Below, one piece after another: positions 46,574 to 57,430 of a DNA stretch of 64,000 nt. The stretch comes from Psococerastis gibbosa (taxonomy: Eukaryota; Arthropoda; Insecta; Psocodea; Psocidae). A program made the position numbers and the translations under genes. Under the pieces are notes generated by a model. The model did not search any database. It worked only from the letters and a program-made list of their open reading frames with translations, and was not told the origin of the DNA. The stretch spans positions 8,839,344 through 8,903,343 of the forward strand of contig OZ020487.1 of NCBI GenBank assembly GCA_963971405.1, given 5' to 3'. Each line of letters opens with the position of its first letter. Position 1 is the stretch's first letter.

Positions 46574-47553
46574 CAGCGGTTCCCAACCGGAGGGGCGCGA
46601 GAGGTCTCCATGTGGGGCGCGGAGAGATGAAAATTGCATAATTATTCATTAATTTATTCGTGATACTTCTCTCTACTTTTGTATTAAAAAAAATTCAGAA
46701 ACAAATTAGCCGCTGAAAATGACCTTAGTTAAACATTTCTAATATAAATCCTGACATCAGCATTGGCGTGAATAGAGGGGGGGGGGGTCCTGGGGGGCTT
46801 AGCCCCCCCCCCAAGGGCACCCGTAGCCCCACCACGATTCCTGGTAGCAAAGGCGTTATGGAGGCGAAAGGCATAGTATCGCACAATAACGAAAGGGAAA
46901 TTAATTCTTGGTATGATTATTTTACATGAAAGACATCATGAAAAAAAAATCAACATATTGACCGACGACTTTCACAAAAATATATTTTTCAAGACGCTTA
47001 AAACCCCAATATTTCAGACCTATTTTTTCAAACTTTTTCTTCGGGGGAGACGGGGGCCCCCCTCAATGGTAGGGTTTATTCGTCGGTAAAATCTCAAATG
47101 TAATGCGTGCAAAATGCGTAAGACCTCATTAATTTGGGCCTAATTTATTAATTTTCTCGCTTTCTCACGGGTATAAAATGCGCAAAACCTCACTAATTGG
47201 GTCCCATTTGTCCATTTTTTTCTGCGTGCCCCCCTTTCTCCAGGGTGTAGTATGCGTAACACCTCACTAATGTGGGCCTATTTATCAATTTGTTTCCCCC
47301 GGGGAATCAAAGTCTTGGGGTCCTAAAGCCCCCCCCCCCCCCCCCCAGAAATGTTGGGAATTTACACCAATGCCTGACATTGACTCTCTTGTGTCATCCA
47401 AACAATGTCAAAAAGCCCACTAATGATCTGAATTAAAAAATTCTCTTTTAATGATCCTGTGTTTCATTATTGCAGTAGTAGCAGTGAGTAGGACATAAAT
47501 GATAAAAAAGTCCTGGTGTTATATGTTATATTTATGTTATGGTTGGGAACCGT
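46574..47553. mobile_element. hAT-like element, CAGCGGTTCCCAACC tips, containing a second hAT
   Basis: CAGCGGTTCCCAACCGG at the left pairs with GGTTGGGAACCG at the right. No target duplication is preserved. It carries the element at 46758-47372. Confidence 0.5.
46758..47372. mobile_element. hAT-type element, CATTGGCGTGAAT tips, 8-bp TSD
   Basis: CCTGACAT is duplicated exactly at 46750-46757 and 47373-47380. The tips are (CAG)CATTGGCGTGAAT and TTTACACCAATG. It is the same family as 45529 and 22983, sharing GGAGGCGAAAGGCATAGTAT. It is 615 bp. Confidence 0.88.
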
Positions 47554-47971
47554 ATTTTAAAATATTTATATATCTGTATATCTTGAAATATACAAATATA
47601 ATAAATAAAATATACAATAAAATATACAAATAAATATACAATATCTTGAAAGGTACTGATGAGTGTAGGCCTATATGAGCACCTGATTACAGTAATGCCA
47701 CTTGGCCAAGTGGACACCACCCGGCTTTGTTTTATTTTTAGATTATATCCATGTATATTGGTCCCTTCGTTATCAATCTGGATCGCCCTTTGGTCATGCT
47801 TAGGGTAAATAAAGAGCATTATTCATGATAGTGGTATGCTGATGGCTAAATCAGTCAACAGTCCTAGCCGATCCTCGTGAGGTACGCGTTATCAAAATTA
47901 TTTGAATAAAGGGTTCAGTACCGGGAAGAAGTTTGTTTTGGGTTTGGCGTGTTTTTACGGATTGTAAAGAC

Positions 47972-48820
47972 ATGTCTGCAGATCGTGGTACCCGTGCGAA
48001 AAAGCATTATGACGCTGTGAGGGATGTCCCAACACCTCCATCTTCAAACTTACCTCCTTACTCAACATTACAACCCCAAACTTCTCGCAGGTATCTCACA
48101 GCTTGGCCAACGGTGGAAGAGTTGCTATTGGATTCAAATTTCCCTCTCATGTCTTCATCTCGCAAAAGACAATTTCAACGTGAAAACTCTTATTTGCCAT
48201 TTCCGGGTGAAAAACATCCACCAACTATCAGTTCAAATGTGTCAGTTCAACCGACTCAGAATCGGGACTCAGCAGCTTCTTCGAATGCAAGCCATCCGCC
48301 GATGGACACCCAGCGTCGACAAAGTTTCGGTCCAGAAGGTGATCCGTACAATGTACCCCAAGGAGTGTCCCCACTGCTTTACGCAAACCTGGTACAATAT
48401 CGCACAAAGTACGGACAATGCGTCGTTCGTCCGAGTTTGGCTTCCGAAGCGCTTCGCTTGGCTGAGAGGCCGGTTTCATCGGCATCCTACGCGTCTTCAG
48501 GAGTTTTTACGCCAGTTTCTTTGGATGGGAGAAATACAGTTGCAGCCATGGGTGTTTCCGAGGCGCTTCGCTTGGCTGAGAGGCCGGTTTCATCGGCATC
48601 CTACGCGTCTTCAGGATTTGTTTCGCCAGTTTCTTTGGATGGGAGAAATACAGTTGCGGCCAGGAGCGTTTTTGTCGCGCCAACTCAGAGGACGCGAGCG
48701 CCAGGCGTACGCATCAGTAGTTGCTGCCGCCCAAATTGCATTTGTGATGGACATCAGAACTGCTGCAACGTATCTGCCTGCGGGTGCATTTTGGATAGTA
48801 TTGAACCATCGTTTTATTAA
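47972..48820 (+). CDS. Unrecognised 282-residue protein with 38-residue tandem repeat
   Basis: A single-exon open frame begins at an ATG with purine at -3 (GAC ATG TCT) and ends TTTTAT TAA. The frame is open 13 codons further upstream but without another ATG. The product is Ser/Pro-rich, starts MSADRGTRAKKHYDAV and contains RRYLTAWPTVEELLLDSNF. Residues of two direct 114-bp repeats (48441-48554, 48555-48668) read SEALRLAERPVSSASYASSG and then PVSLDGRNTVAA. The C-terminus is Cys-rich (CCRPNCICDGHQNCCNVSAC). No signal peptide or membrane segment is seen. I recognise no family. The stretch is clearly GC-richer than its flanks. A second frame, 48024-48869, is also open for 281 codons, so the coding frame is not certain. 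It lies between BRI3 copies 1 and 2 and could be an orphan gene or a piece of a mobile element. Confidence 0.45.
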   Translation: MSADRGTRAKKHYDAVRDVPTPPSSNLPPYSTLQPQTSRRYLTAWPTVEELLLDSNFPLMSSSRKRQFQRENSYLPFPGEKHPPTISSNVSVQPTQNRDSAASSNASHPPMDTQRRQSFGPEGDPYNVPQGVSPLLYANLVQYRTKYGQCVVRPSLASEALRLAERPVSSASYASSGVFTPVSLDGRNTVAAMGVSEALRLAERPVSSASYASSGFVSPVSLDGRNTVAARSVFVAPTQRTRAPGVRISSCCRPNCICDGHQNCCNVSACGCILDSIEPSFY

Positions 48821-48982
48821 AGTGCAAGACAGTGAAACAGCTCTCATCTCACAACTGCAGGAAACGTAAGTGGCCCCTATTTTAACAGCAAACTGCAAAG
48901 TGGACACTTCCACTAGGCTTTTTTTATGTACTTTTTTGCACTGGTGTAGCGAGGGCGTATAGCGCCATTGACCAGTGATAGT

Positions 48983-49045
48983 CAAGGGCGGATCCATGGG
49001 GGGGGGGGGTGATTATCCCCCAGACCCCCCCTGGATCCGCCCTTG
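48983..49045. mobile_element. 63-bp hAT micro-MITE
   Basis: The tips CAAGGGCGGATCCATGG and CTGGATCCGCCCTTG are separated by little more than a G-run and a C-run. The 8-bp flanks GTGATAGT and GTGCTAGT match at 7 positions. Confidence 0.8.
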
Positions 49046-49114
49046 GTGCTAGTGGTAGCACCACTTCGTAATTTATAGTTTCAAAATCTCCCCCTGTATA
49101 ATAATGGTATTGTA

Positions 49115-49770
49115 TGTAATGCAATGGGGCTCAAATTAGCCATAACATCGTAAAAAAATAATGTTTTCTTCAAAAACCAATACTCTGCTTCCGGCTTGGG
49201 AAAGTACACTGTTCTGTTTTGTTACGCTACTTAGCACCTCAATCATGGTACCTAAAGTTAGGCGAAAATTCCACCGACCTCGTTTGTGATAGTGATAGTC
49301 ATTGACGCGGTAGCAGACATTTTTTAGACTGTCTTTAATGTCTGCTACCACGCCAATATCACTATCACTATCACAAACGAGGTTGGTGGACTTTGCGCCT
49401 TAGGAGGCATCGGTAGAAGGGTTTCTATGAAAAATTATGTTTTATTTTTTCGTGAAATTGAGCCTTTTTTATTTTTTTAACCCTATGAATCAAGCTATCA
49501 AGGGAGATGCAACCTAATGGGGTTTACTTACATTAATAGGTACCTACCTACTCAAATATATATGAATTAAAAAGAAATTGTGGGTGGCGTCTATGAGAAA
49601 TAATATTTTGTCATGTTTTTGGGGGATATTAAAACCCCCCAAAATAAGGTTATCCTAAAAATAAAAAACAAACTTAAAAACAATATTTTAGTGATGCCGA
49701 AATTAATCACATCTTATCGGGTAGTTTGGCCGCAAAATAAGTTACAAGTAGACCGACAGACATTTCGCCA
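49115..49770 (-). mobile_element. Family A TIR element, diverged, with foldback MITE
   Basis: Carries GGAAAGTACACTGTTCTG, GTTACGCTA, AATCAAGCTATCAAGGG, AAACCCCCCAAAATAAGG and GACCGACAGACATTTCGCC in family A order. The foldback MITE at 49261-49399 interrupts it. Confidence 0.6.
49261..49399. mobile_element. Foldback MITE, GGCGG-ATTCCA family, arm type 2 variant
   Basis: TTA duplicated on both sides; tips GGCGAAAATTCCACCGACC and GGTTGGTGGACTTTGCGCC. The arms carry TGATAGTGATAGTCATTGAC and GCGGTAGCAGACATT with complements. It is 139 bp. Confidence 0.85.
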
Positions 49771-49963
49771 AAACGTGTGGGACATTCACTCCCACCCGCA
49801 GCCCGCAGGAGTCAAACAACTTTACTACATACTACCCGACCACGATAGGATGACACTTGTTCACACTTAAAAATCAAATAAACTCGGTGTTCTGCTTTTG
49901 CAAGTTTTCGAATAAACATGGTGTTTCTATCGACATCCTATTACGCTCGGGTACAACGCCGTA

Positions 49964-50130
49964 GCCAGAGGGGGGGGGGGGGGTCCAAGGGGGCTGGACT
50001 ACCCCCGCCCCGAAATATTTTCAGGGTACACTAGATAGAATAGAGTTTTAAATAGATTGTGGTTACCTCACCTTCGGTAACGTCAGTTAGACCCCCCCCC
50101 CCCCCGCGAATAAAATTCTGGCTACGGCCC
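49964..50130. mobile_element. hAT-like MITE, GCCGTAGCCAGA tips
   Basis: CGCCGTAGCCAGAGGGG at the left pairs with TTCTGGCTACGGCC at the right. The tips match 27480-27626. G- and C-runs lie inside. No exact target duplication. Confidence 0.6.
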
Positions 50131-50464
50131 TCGTTGGGTAGAAGTGAGAGCCCTGGGATTGCTTCTAAACCCAATCATTAACTAATTTTACGCTGGACTA
50201 TGCCTAAATTAGCTTCCGATAATAAATTCAAAAGATACCTGTATACAGTAGATTTCGACCAGAAGAATGCATCGGCGCCAATAACTCAGTTTCAGAAATA
50301 CATGCCCAGTTTGCACGTATACCACTCCTTTATTCAATCGAAGAAATCTTTGGAATGATAATTATGTTGAATTATACGATTTGAATCTGAATTTAGGTAC
50401 TACACTTTCCAATTTTTCTTGGATTCATATTTTTTGGATCGAATATTGGAACAATATGGTACAA

Positions 50465-50607
50465 AGAATCAGTAGAATCCTGGATGATAGGCCGTGGTCG
50501 TCCTGAAAGTGTACTTCCAAACGTTCCACTGAAGATGTCGACCGCAGATGTTGACGAAACGTTTGGAAGTACGACCACGGCCTATCATCCCGGATTCTAC
50601 TGATTCT
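50465..50607. repeat. Inverted repeat of 143 bp
   Basis: AGAATCAGTAGAATCCTGG with GATAGGCCGTGGTCGT and TACTTCCAAACGTT on the left pair with complements on the right (AACGTTTGGAAGTACGACC, CCTATCATCCCGGATTC). A one-armed relative lies at 63667-63735. Confidence 0.75.
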
Positions 50608-50892
50608 TCATGTAACTCCGGCCGTGAAAGTCTTTGTAATTATATAATATGGTACGAATTTGAGATAGTCATAAATCACATTGGGATAGTTATTGTAATA
50701 TAACAAGTTGTACGTCACGAGTTGACTCACCAAACGTTATCTTTAGGCTCCAGATAACGATTACACGATGTAATTTACCCAGATACGAAAAGTCTTTACA
50801 TCAACATATGCACTGATAAGGCCCAGTCCCAGAAGATCATTTACTACAGTGCACAACACGGCTCTAGGTTTTTGACTGAATTTTACCCCAAA

Positions 50893-53800
50893 ATGTCGAA
50901 GCCGCAAGGAAATCAAGCACCAGATTTTGGCTGGCAGCAGCCTCCTCCTATTCAAGGGCAACCACATGTAGTGACAGTGCAACAAGTACCTAGTACTGTA
51001 ATCGTTGTGGGCGCATGCCCCCAATGCCGGGTAAGTACCTAATCTTAGAGATAAATAAATATATTCAAAGTCACCATCATATCCTGCTTGAACATTCACA
51101 CAAGTTATAAATGGAGTTATAATAGAATTAGTGCATTTGAAATTAGTGGAGTGCTGTAAAAGGGCTGATTTTAGGGGGGGGGGGGGGTTCAGGGGGTCTG
51201 GACCCCCGAAAATTAAATGAAATTACACTAGATAATATGGATTCACAGTGGGAATTAAAAATGATAACGTTTTTTAATGTTATAATCCACTGAATCTGCC
51301 CGCTAACCCCCCGCTAAATTGGAGGCAAAATCCGCCCATGCTGCTGTAAGCTTTATGCCTCGGAATCCAGGGCCAGGCAATGAATATTTTTGTAAAATGT
51401 GTTTTTAACAGTAGCCTGTATATAAAAATGTTAAAAATTTTTTTTATGCGCTCTCAATTTTTAACTGCAGGGTTCGGCGGCATAACTTCAAAGTTTTTAT
51501 AAATATTCATTGACTGGCCCTGGATTCCGAGGTTTTAACATTTTTTTGTCTTAAGGCACTCCAGTAAATGTGGATATAGGTATTGAAAATTCGCTGCCGC
51601 ATTAAACGAGCTCCAAATGTCTTTGTAGGATATTCACACGGATAGAAATATGGGCAAACCATCTAGACCTCATAAAAGGGGGGGGGGGACACTTGCCAGT
51701 GGCCTAACAATAAGTTTTCGAAGGGGCGGTGTTTAATTTGGCGCCCCTCCACACATTTTCATAAAAGTGATGTAAAGGTGGTGAAGTTTAGAGAAAACAG
51801 ACCTGAAATAGTTTGATTTTACGCAATTCAAGATTTTACAGGGAATTAATATAATTGCGAACAAGGGGGGGAGGGGGTGAAATTTTTTGAAAAATTGAGC
51901 TGAAATAGGCTTGTGGGGTTTTATGCATTTTGAGTGCAGTGACACTTAAATTATAGACGCAAGGAATATATAACAGCTTTCCAAAGAGGGGGGGGGGGAG
52001 CAATTGGTCGCCGTGTCCGTGTCCGATGAAATATATTACGTCGGTTTTACCTCTGGAGATCCAGCACCAGCACGAGGGATTTTTTTTTTTTCGCCGAAGT
52101 GGGAAACTTGCTAGCGCTTGTTTGTATCATTACTTGCCCCAGTTGCCCCGAGGGAATTGCACGAAGGAGGGAATGGTCAATGGCCAATGGGTGAGGGGTG
52201 ACTTGTGTAATGTGTTATTGTGTACCGGGAAAATAGGTAACCTGCAGGTGGCCCAAACGACTTGGGAGGTCTGCAGAGTGCAGACTGGAAAATACTTTTA
52301 TTTTGTTTCTGCGGGAGTGGAAAACTTGCATACCAAGCACCTGTGCCTTTACTTGCCTCCTTTCATCACTGCCATGTTTGTTGCATGTGTGAATCAGGAC
52401 AACATCCAGGTAGTGAAGGTAGTGAGGGGTTAACTGAGCGTTCAACCTTAACCAAGGCCACCCGGCCGACCCTCTAAAAGCCACTTCCATCTCACATCAG
52501 GTAGGATCCTGTAGATGCCGGAATAAAACGTTCATTAGTTACGGGGGTGGGGTGGAAATTTGGGAGGAAGTCGGGTAGGGATAAGAGAGAGGGAAGGAGT
52601 GGAAACGCAGCAGTACGGTATTTAGGAAAGGCGCAGTTTGCCGTACTTGGGTGGAGTTCGAGTACGTAGCGTTTGTTAGTGAATTCGTTAGGCAGAGTGT
52701 AACTGGAGAAATAGCAGAAATTAGAAAGATATTAGTTGGGCCGGAGGGGGCCTAGATGTGCTCATGAAATGTAGAAGGGAAGCTACCAGTAGTCCGTCGA
52801 AAAAAGACGATAATTATGTATTTTGGACTTTGTTTGGCCCCCTGCCGTGTTCTCAGGGCCCGGAACAGTCTTCATCAAGGTGCAGAAAGTACTTCGGTGT
52901 CGGAGAGTGTCATGGAGAGATGAACGTTGACCCAGCCCATTTTGAGGGGGGGGGGGGGAGTTTGAGGTCAAAATAGGAAAAACATATGTAGGATAGATTA
53001 AATCAGAACGTAATAAATTAACTTACAATAGATTTGCTAAATTTTGGAGGGCAGCTACCCCCCTGCCTCCCCCCCCCTGTATCCGTCCGTGACGTTGACA
53101 CAAGCTAGCCATTTAGAGCAGTGTATTTGAAATTTGTATGTATAAAGACATATTCTGGAGAAATCGTGTCCCAAATGTAGAGGTCCTGAGGCGAATGGAT
53201 ACAGAAGCCGAGTTGCTGCTGACGGTTAAGTACCAGGAACTAACATACTTCGGAGGAACGAAAAGTATCGCCTTCTGAATGCTGTAATGCAAGGGAAGAC
53301 AGAAGGACTGAGGGCTCATGGAGACTGGAGTCCAGGCAGAATAGAAGGGATAGAAGAAGAATATTCTGGTTGAATAACCAGTTGCAGTGATTTGGCAAGA
53401 GCACGACTTCCCTTTTCAAAGCAGCATTCTCAAAGTCCAAATTTCCTGGATTCCCGAATCACCCTCCAAGTCGCCATTACAACTCTTTTATTACTATTGT
53501 ATTACTATTTGCTTTGGACGTTTTTCTATAGGACTTATAGTTTTGCCGGAAATGAAGATGTACCCTAAAAACCAACCCCCAACTACTTCGCGAGCTTAGA
53601 TTGCCCGTTATTTATTTTTTCCTTCAATTTCTATCATATTATCTTCCATTTCCAATGGATTTTATTCTACTATAATTTTAGGTCCCATTTCACCATTTTT
53701 CAAGGGATCTACCCTGGACTACTAGACCTACCGACAGATTTGGAGTCAGATAATGGTTGAATATTAAAGCGGACACGTTCAAGGTGAATCAGGAGTATTA

Positions 53801-56800
53801 TAATCGGCCAGTAACCACCGGTGGCAAGTCGCCACACTGTGTTTATACATTATACCTACTTCAGCCTTGAGTTTTTTAATGACGTTTGAATATAGTTTGT
53901 TCATGGAGCCTTTAGGAAACTGCAGGAGGCGAAAAAATATATGGGCCTACAGGTGTATAGAATCCAATTTCACAAGTAAAATCAAGCGCTAGTGCAGTCT
54001 AAGTAGGCTACCTCTGCATAGATATAATTAATTAATTTGGTGTTGGTTGCATATTTATATACGTTAACATAAGGATAGATGGTGGAAATGATCAATTCGA
54101 GATTTTCGGATTTACATGTTTTGAGGTCTCAGGAACCCACAAATATATATTTTTTTTTACATTTGTCTGTCGGTCTTACTGTGTGTCTTTCAGCCTGCAA
54201 CTTGATTTGGGGCCAAACTACTATAGGCTAAAATTTGATGAAAGTTGTCATCTAGGTTTACAAAAATATTTTGTAGGTCTTATTTTTTTTATTTTTTTGG
54301 ATAAATTAATTTTGGGGGGTTTTACGCCCTAGAAACCCCTAAACACGACTAAAAAAGTGTTTTCTCATAAGCGGCTGTGACGATTCCTTTTAAATTCACA
54401 TATATTGTCGTATCTAACGCACACAAAACCCGGGACAGTTTGGCTCAGGGCATAAAATAATTTAAAAAGGCAAAAATTTCATTAAAAGTGATTAAAAAAC
54501 AGTTTTTCTGTTGAATCATTCTATTGATGCCTTTTAACTTCAAACATGTTTTAGGTGCTAAAGAGGGTAACAAAACAGAATAGGGTGCCTTCCAAAACAA
54601 TGTTTTCATTTTGAGGAAAAGAACCGGTCCGAGTTTACTCGAACATGCTTTCCAATTTATCAAAATTAGTAGTTAGAGAATATGAGTAATTTCATGGTAA
54701 ATAATTTTCCTATAGTTAAATTTCCGATATCTCGGGGGGGGGGGGGGGGGATTGTCCATCTAACGTCACTCGTGGTGAGGTAAATTCTAGATAGGTCAGA
54801 CCAACACATTACCACACAGCAATACTACTATGCAATACTACAGGGCACGCAATGCATTTGAGCGTGAATTTTCAATCATTTTTTCAAAAAAACATTTTTT
54901 GGGAAAGCAACCTATCCGGATTCGTTACTCAATTTAACACCTAAAACATACCTGAAGGTAGAAATCATCGATAGAAAGGTGTCGCAGAAAAATTATTTTT
55001 TAGTTATTTTTCATTAAAATTCAGTCATTTTTATTTTTTTATCCCCCGAAGCAAACTATCAAGGGGCAAGCAACCCCCCGCATTTTATCAACATTAATAA
55101 CAACTACAATATATGTGAATTTAAAAGAAATCGTTGGAGCCATTTTTGGGAAATAATTTTTTTAGACGTTTTTTTGAAGTTTTTTGAAAATAAAACCCCC
55201 CCCAAATTAAGTTAACCCAAAATAAAAAAAATGCTCCCGAGGTATGATTTTTGTGAACCTACATGCCGAATTTCATCAAAATCGACAGAGTAGTTTGCCC
55301 GAAAATCGACGAACAGACAGACAGACAGACATTTCGTAAAAACCACTTTTTTGGTTCCTGGGACCTTAAAACGTGTAAATCCATTGAAATCTCGGAATCG
55401 AAAATTTCGACCGTCACAAAGCTTTCCTTATACTACGTATAAATTGGAAAGCAAATATATTTTTTGAAGATGTTATAGATAATCCAGATCCCAATGCATT
55501 GCATGCCATGCCATTTTTTTTGTCTGTATTATAATTCGTGCCATTGGTTAGCCCAGTTTATCCTATACAAATTGTCCCATCCAATCATTGGGGGACGCAA
55601 AATATATGGTCACGGGGGTCATTGCCCTTTTAAAGGTTTAGGCTTAAGGCTGAGTGTTCAGAATGTTTTGTAAACAAGAAATTTTGCTGATTTTTTGACA
55701 AAAATAATTTATTGCTCATTCCACAGATACAAAGATAACAAAGTGAACAGATAAAAAACTCATAAAAAATCCAAGTTATCGCAGGAAGCTTATATTTTCT
55801 GAACTGAAATATTATTACCTTAAAAAAATTGGATAAAGAGCCTTAAACCCATTTTGTAGCACAGTTGTAAATCTGTAAGGGAAATAGACAGCTTTCACAG
55901 AAAGCTTGTATTTTTTAAGATTTTTTCATCTGTTCCCTTTTATATCTTTGTGGCTGTGGAACGAGCAATTAATTAATTTCGTCCAAAAAGTATGATAATT
56001 TCTTGTTTACAAAACATTTTGAACACTCAGCCTTAAGAACATTTTCTCAGGGGGGAGGGCTAACTTTTTGGCTTCCTAGCGGCTAGCCCCTACAGCAATC
56101 GAAATTAGAAGTTTAAAAAACATTTGCCAGTTGTATAACCATAATTTATTATTGCAGAAAATATACATATGTACAATAAAATGTAACCAATAATTATATT
56201 AATAAACCTTATTCCATGTTTTTGTTGTTGTTTTGTAGACGGGGGTCCTTGAAGACAACTTCTCATGCTGTGCTATTTGTTTGGGAGTGTGCTTCTTTCC
56301 TATCGGATTGCTGTGCTGTTTCGCTATGAAATCGAAGAAATGTCCAGTTTGCGGTAAGTATTCTTTCCCTTCTGAAAGAAAGCAGAAGAAAGAAAGAAGA
56401 CAATTTTCGTTATTGCTTTCCAATTTATACGTAGTATAGGGAAAGCTTTGTGATGGTCGAAATTTCCGATTCCGAGATTTCAACGGAATTACACGTTTTG
56501 AGGTCCCAGGAACCAAAAAAAGTGGTTTTTACGAAATGTCTGTCTGTATGTCTGTCTGGTCATCGATTTCCGGGCAAACTACTCGGCCGATTTTAATGAA
56601 ATTTTGTATGAAGGTTCACAAAAATCATGCCTCGAGACCAGTTTTTTTATTTTGGGCTAACTCAATTTAAGGGGGTTTTATTCTCAAAAAACTCCAAAAA
56701 ACGTCTAAAAAAATTATTTCTCAAAAACGGCTCCAACGATTTCTCTTAAATTCACATATATTGTAGTCGTTAATAATGTCAACAAAATGCGGGGATCTCT

Positions 56801-57399
56801 TGCCCCTTGATAGTTTGCTTCTGGGGGTAAAAAAATAAAAATGACTAAATTTTAATGAAAAATGACTAGAAAATAATTTTTCTGCGAAACCTTTTTATCA
56901 ATGATTTCTACCCTCAGGTATGTGTTAGGTGTTAAATTGAGTAACGAAATCGGACAGGTTGCTTTCCCAGAAAAGTATTTATTTTTTGTAGAAAATTCAC
57001 GATTCACGCTCAAATGCATTGCGTGCCCTGCCAGTATTGCTGTGTGTTAATGTGTTGGTCTGACCTATCTAGAATTTACCTTACCTCCAGTGACATCACG
57101 TGGAGTGTGGACAACACCCCCCCCCCCCCCGAGATATCGGAAATTTAACCATAGGAAAATTATTTACCATGAAATCACTCATTTTCTCTATCTACTAATT
57201 GATAAATTGGAAGCATGTTTGAGTAAACTCGGACCGGTTCTTTTCCATGTGGACGAATTTTGGGCCTTTCAGCCCACTCTTACAATTAACTGCAGCTTCT
57301 TAAAGCTTCACACATTATTTATGGCTCAATCCTGTTCTTCGGCACGGCCGCAGTTACTAATTACGATGTAAATTAACATTTTTTTTTGTTAATTTACTG

Positions 57400-57430
<31 letters not shown>

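Noticed and set aside
48024-48869. A 281-codon frame overlapping the orphan gene
   Set aside because: Differences between the two 114-bp repeats change residues here but are partly silent in the other frame, and the composition (many Arg/Trp/Gln) looks like an off-frame reading. Not fully excluded.
52026-52433. A 135-codon frame in BRI3 copy 2 intron 1
   Set aside because: It contains diverged direct repeats and no recognisable domain, and no splice context links it to a gene.
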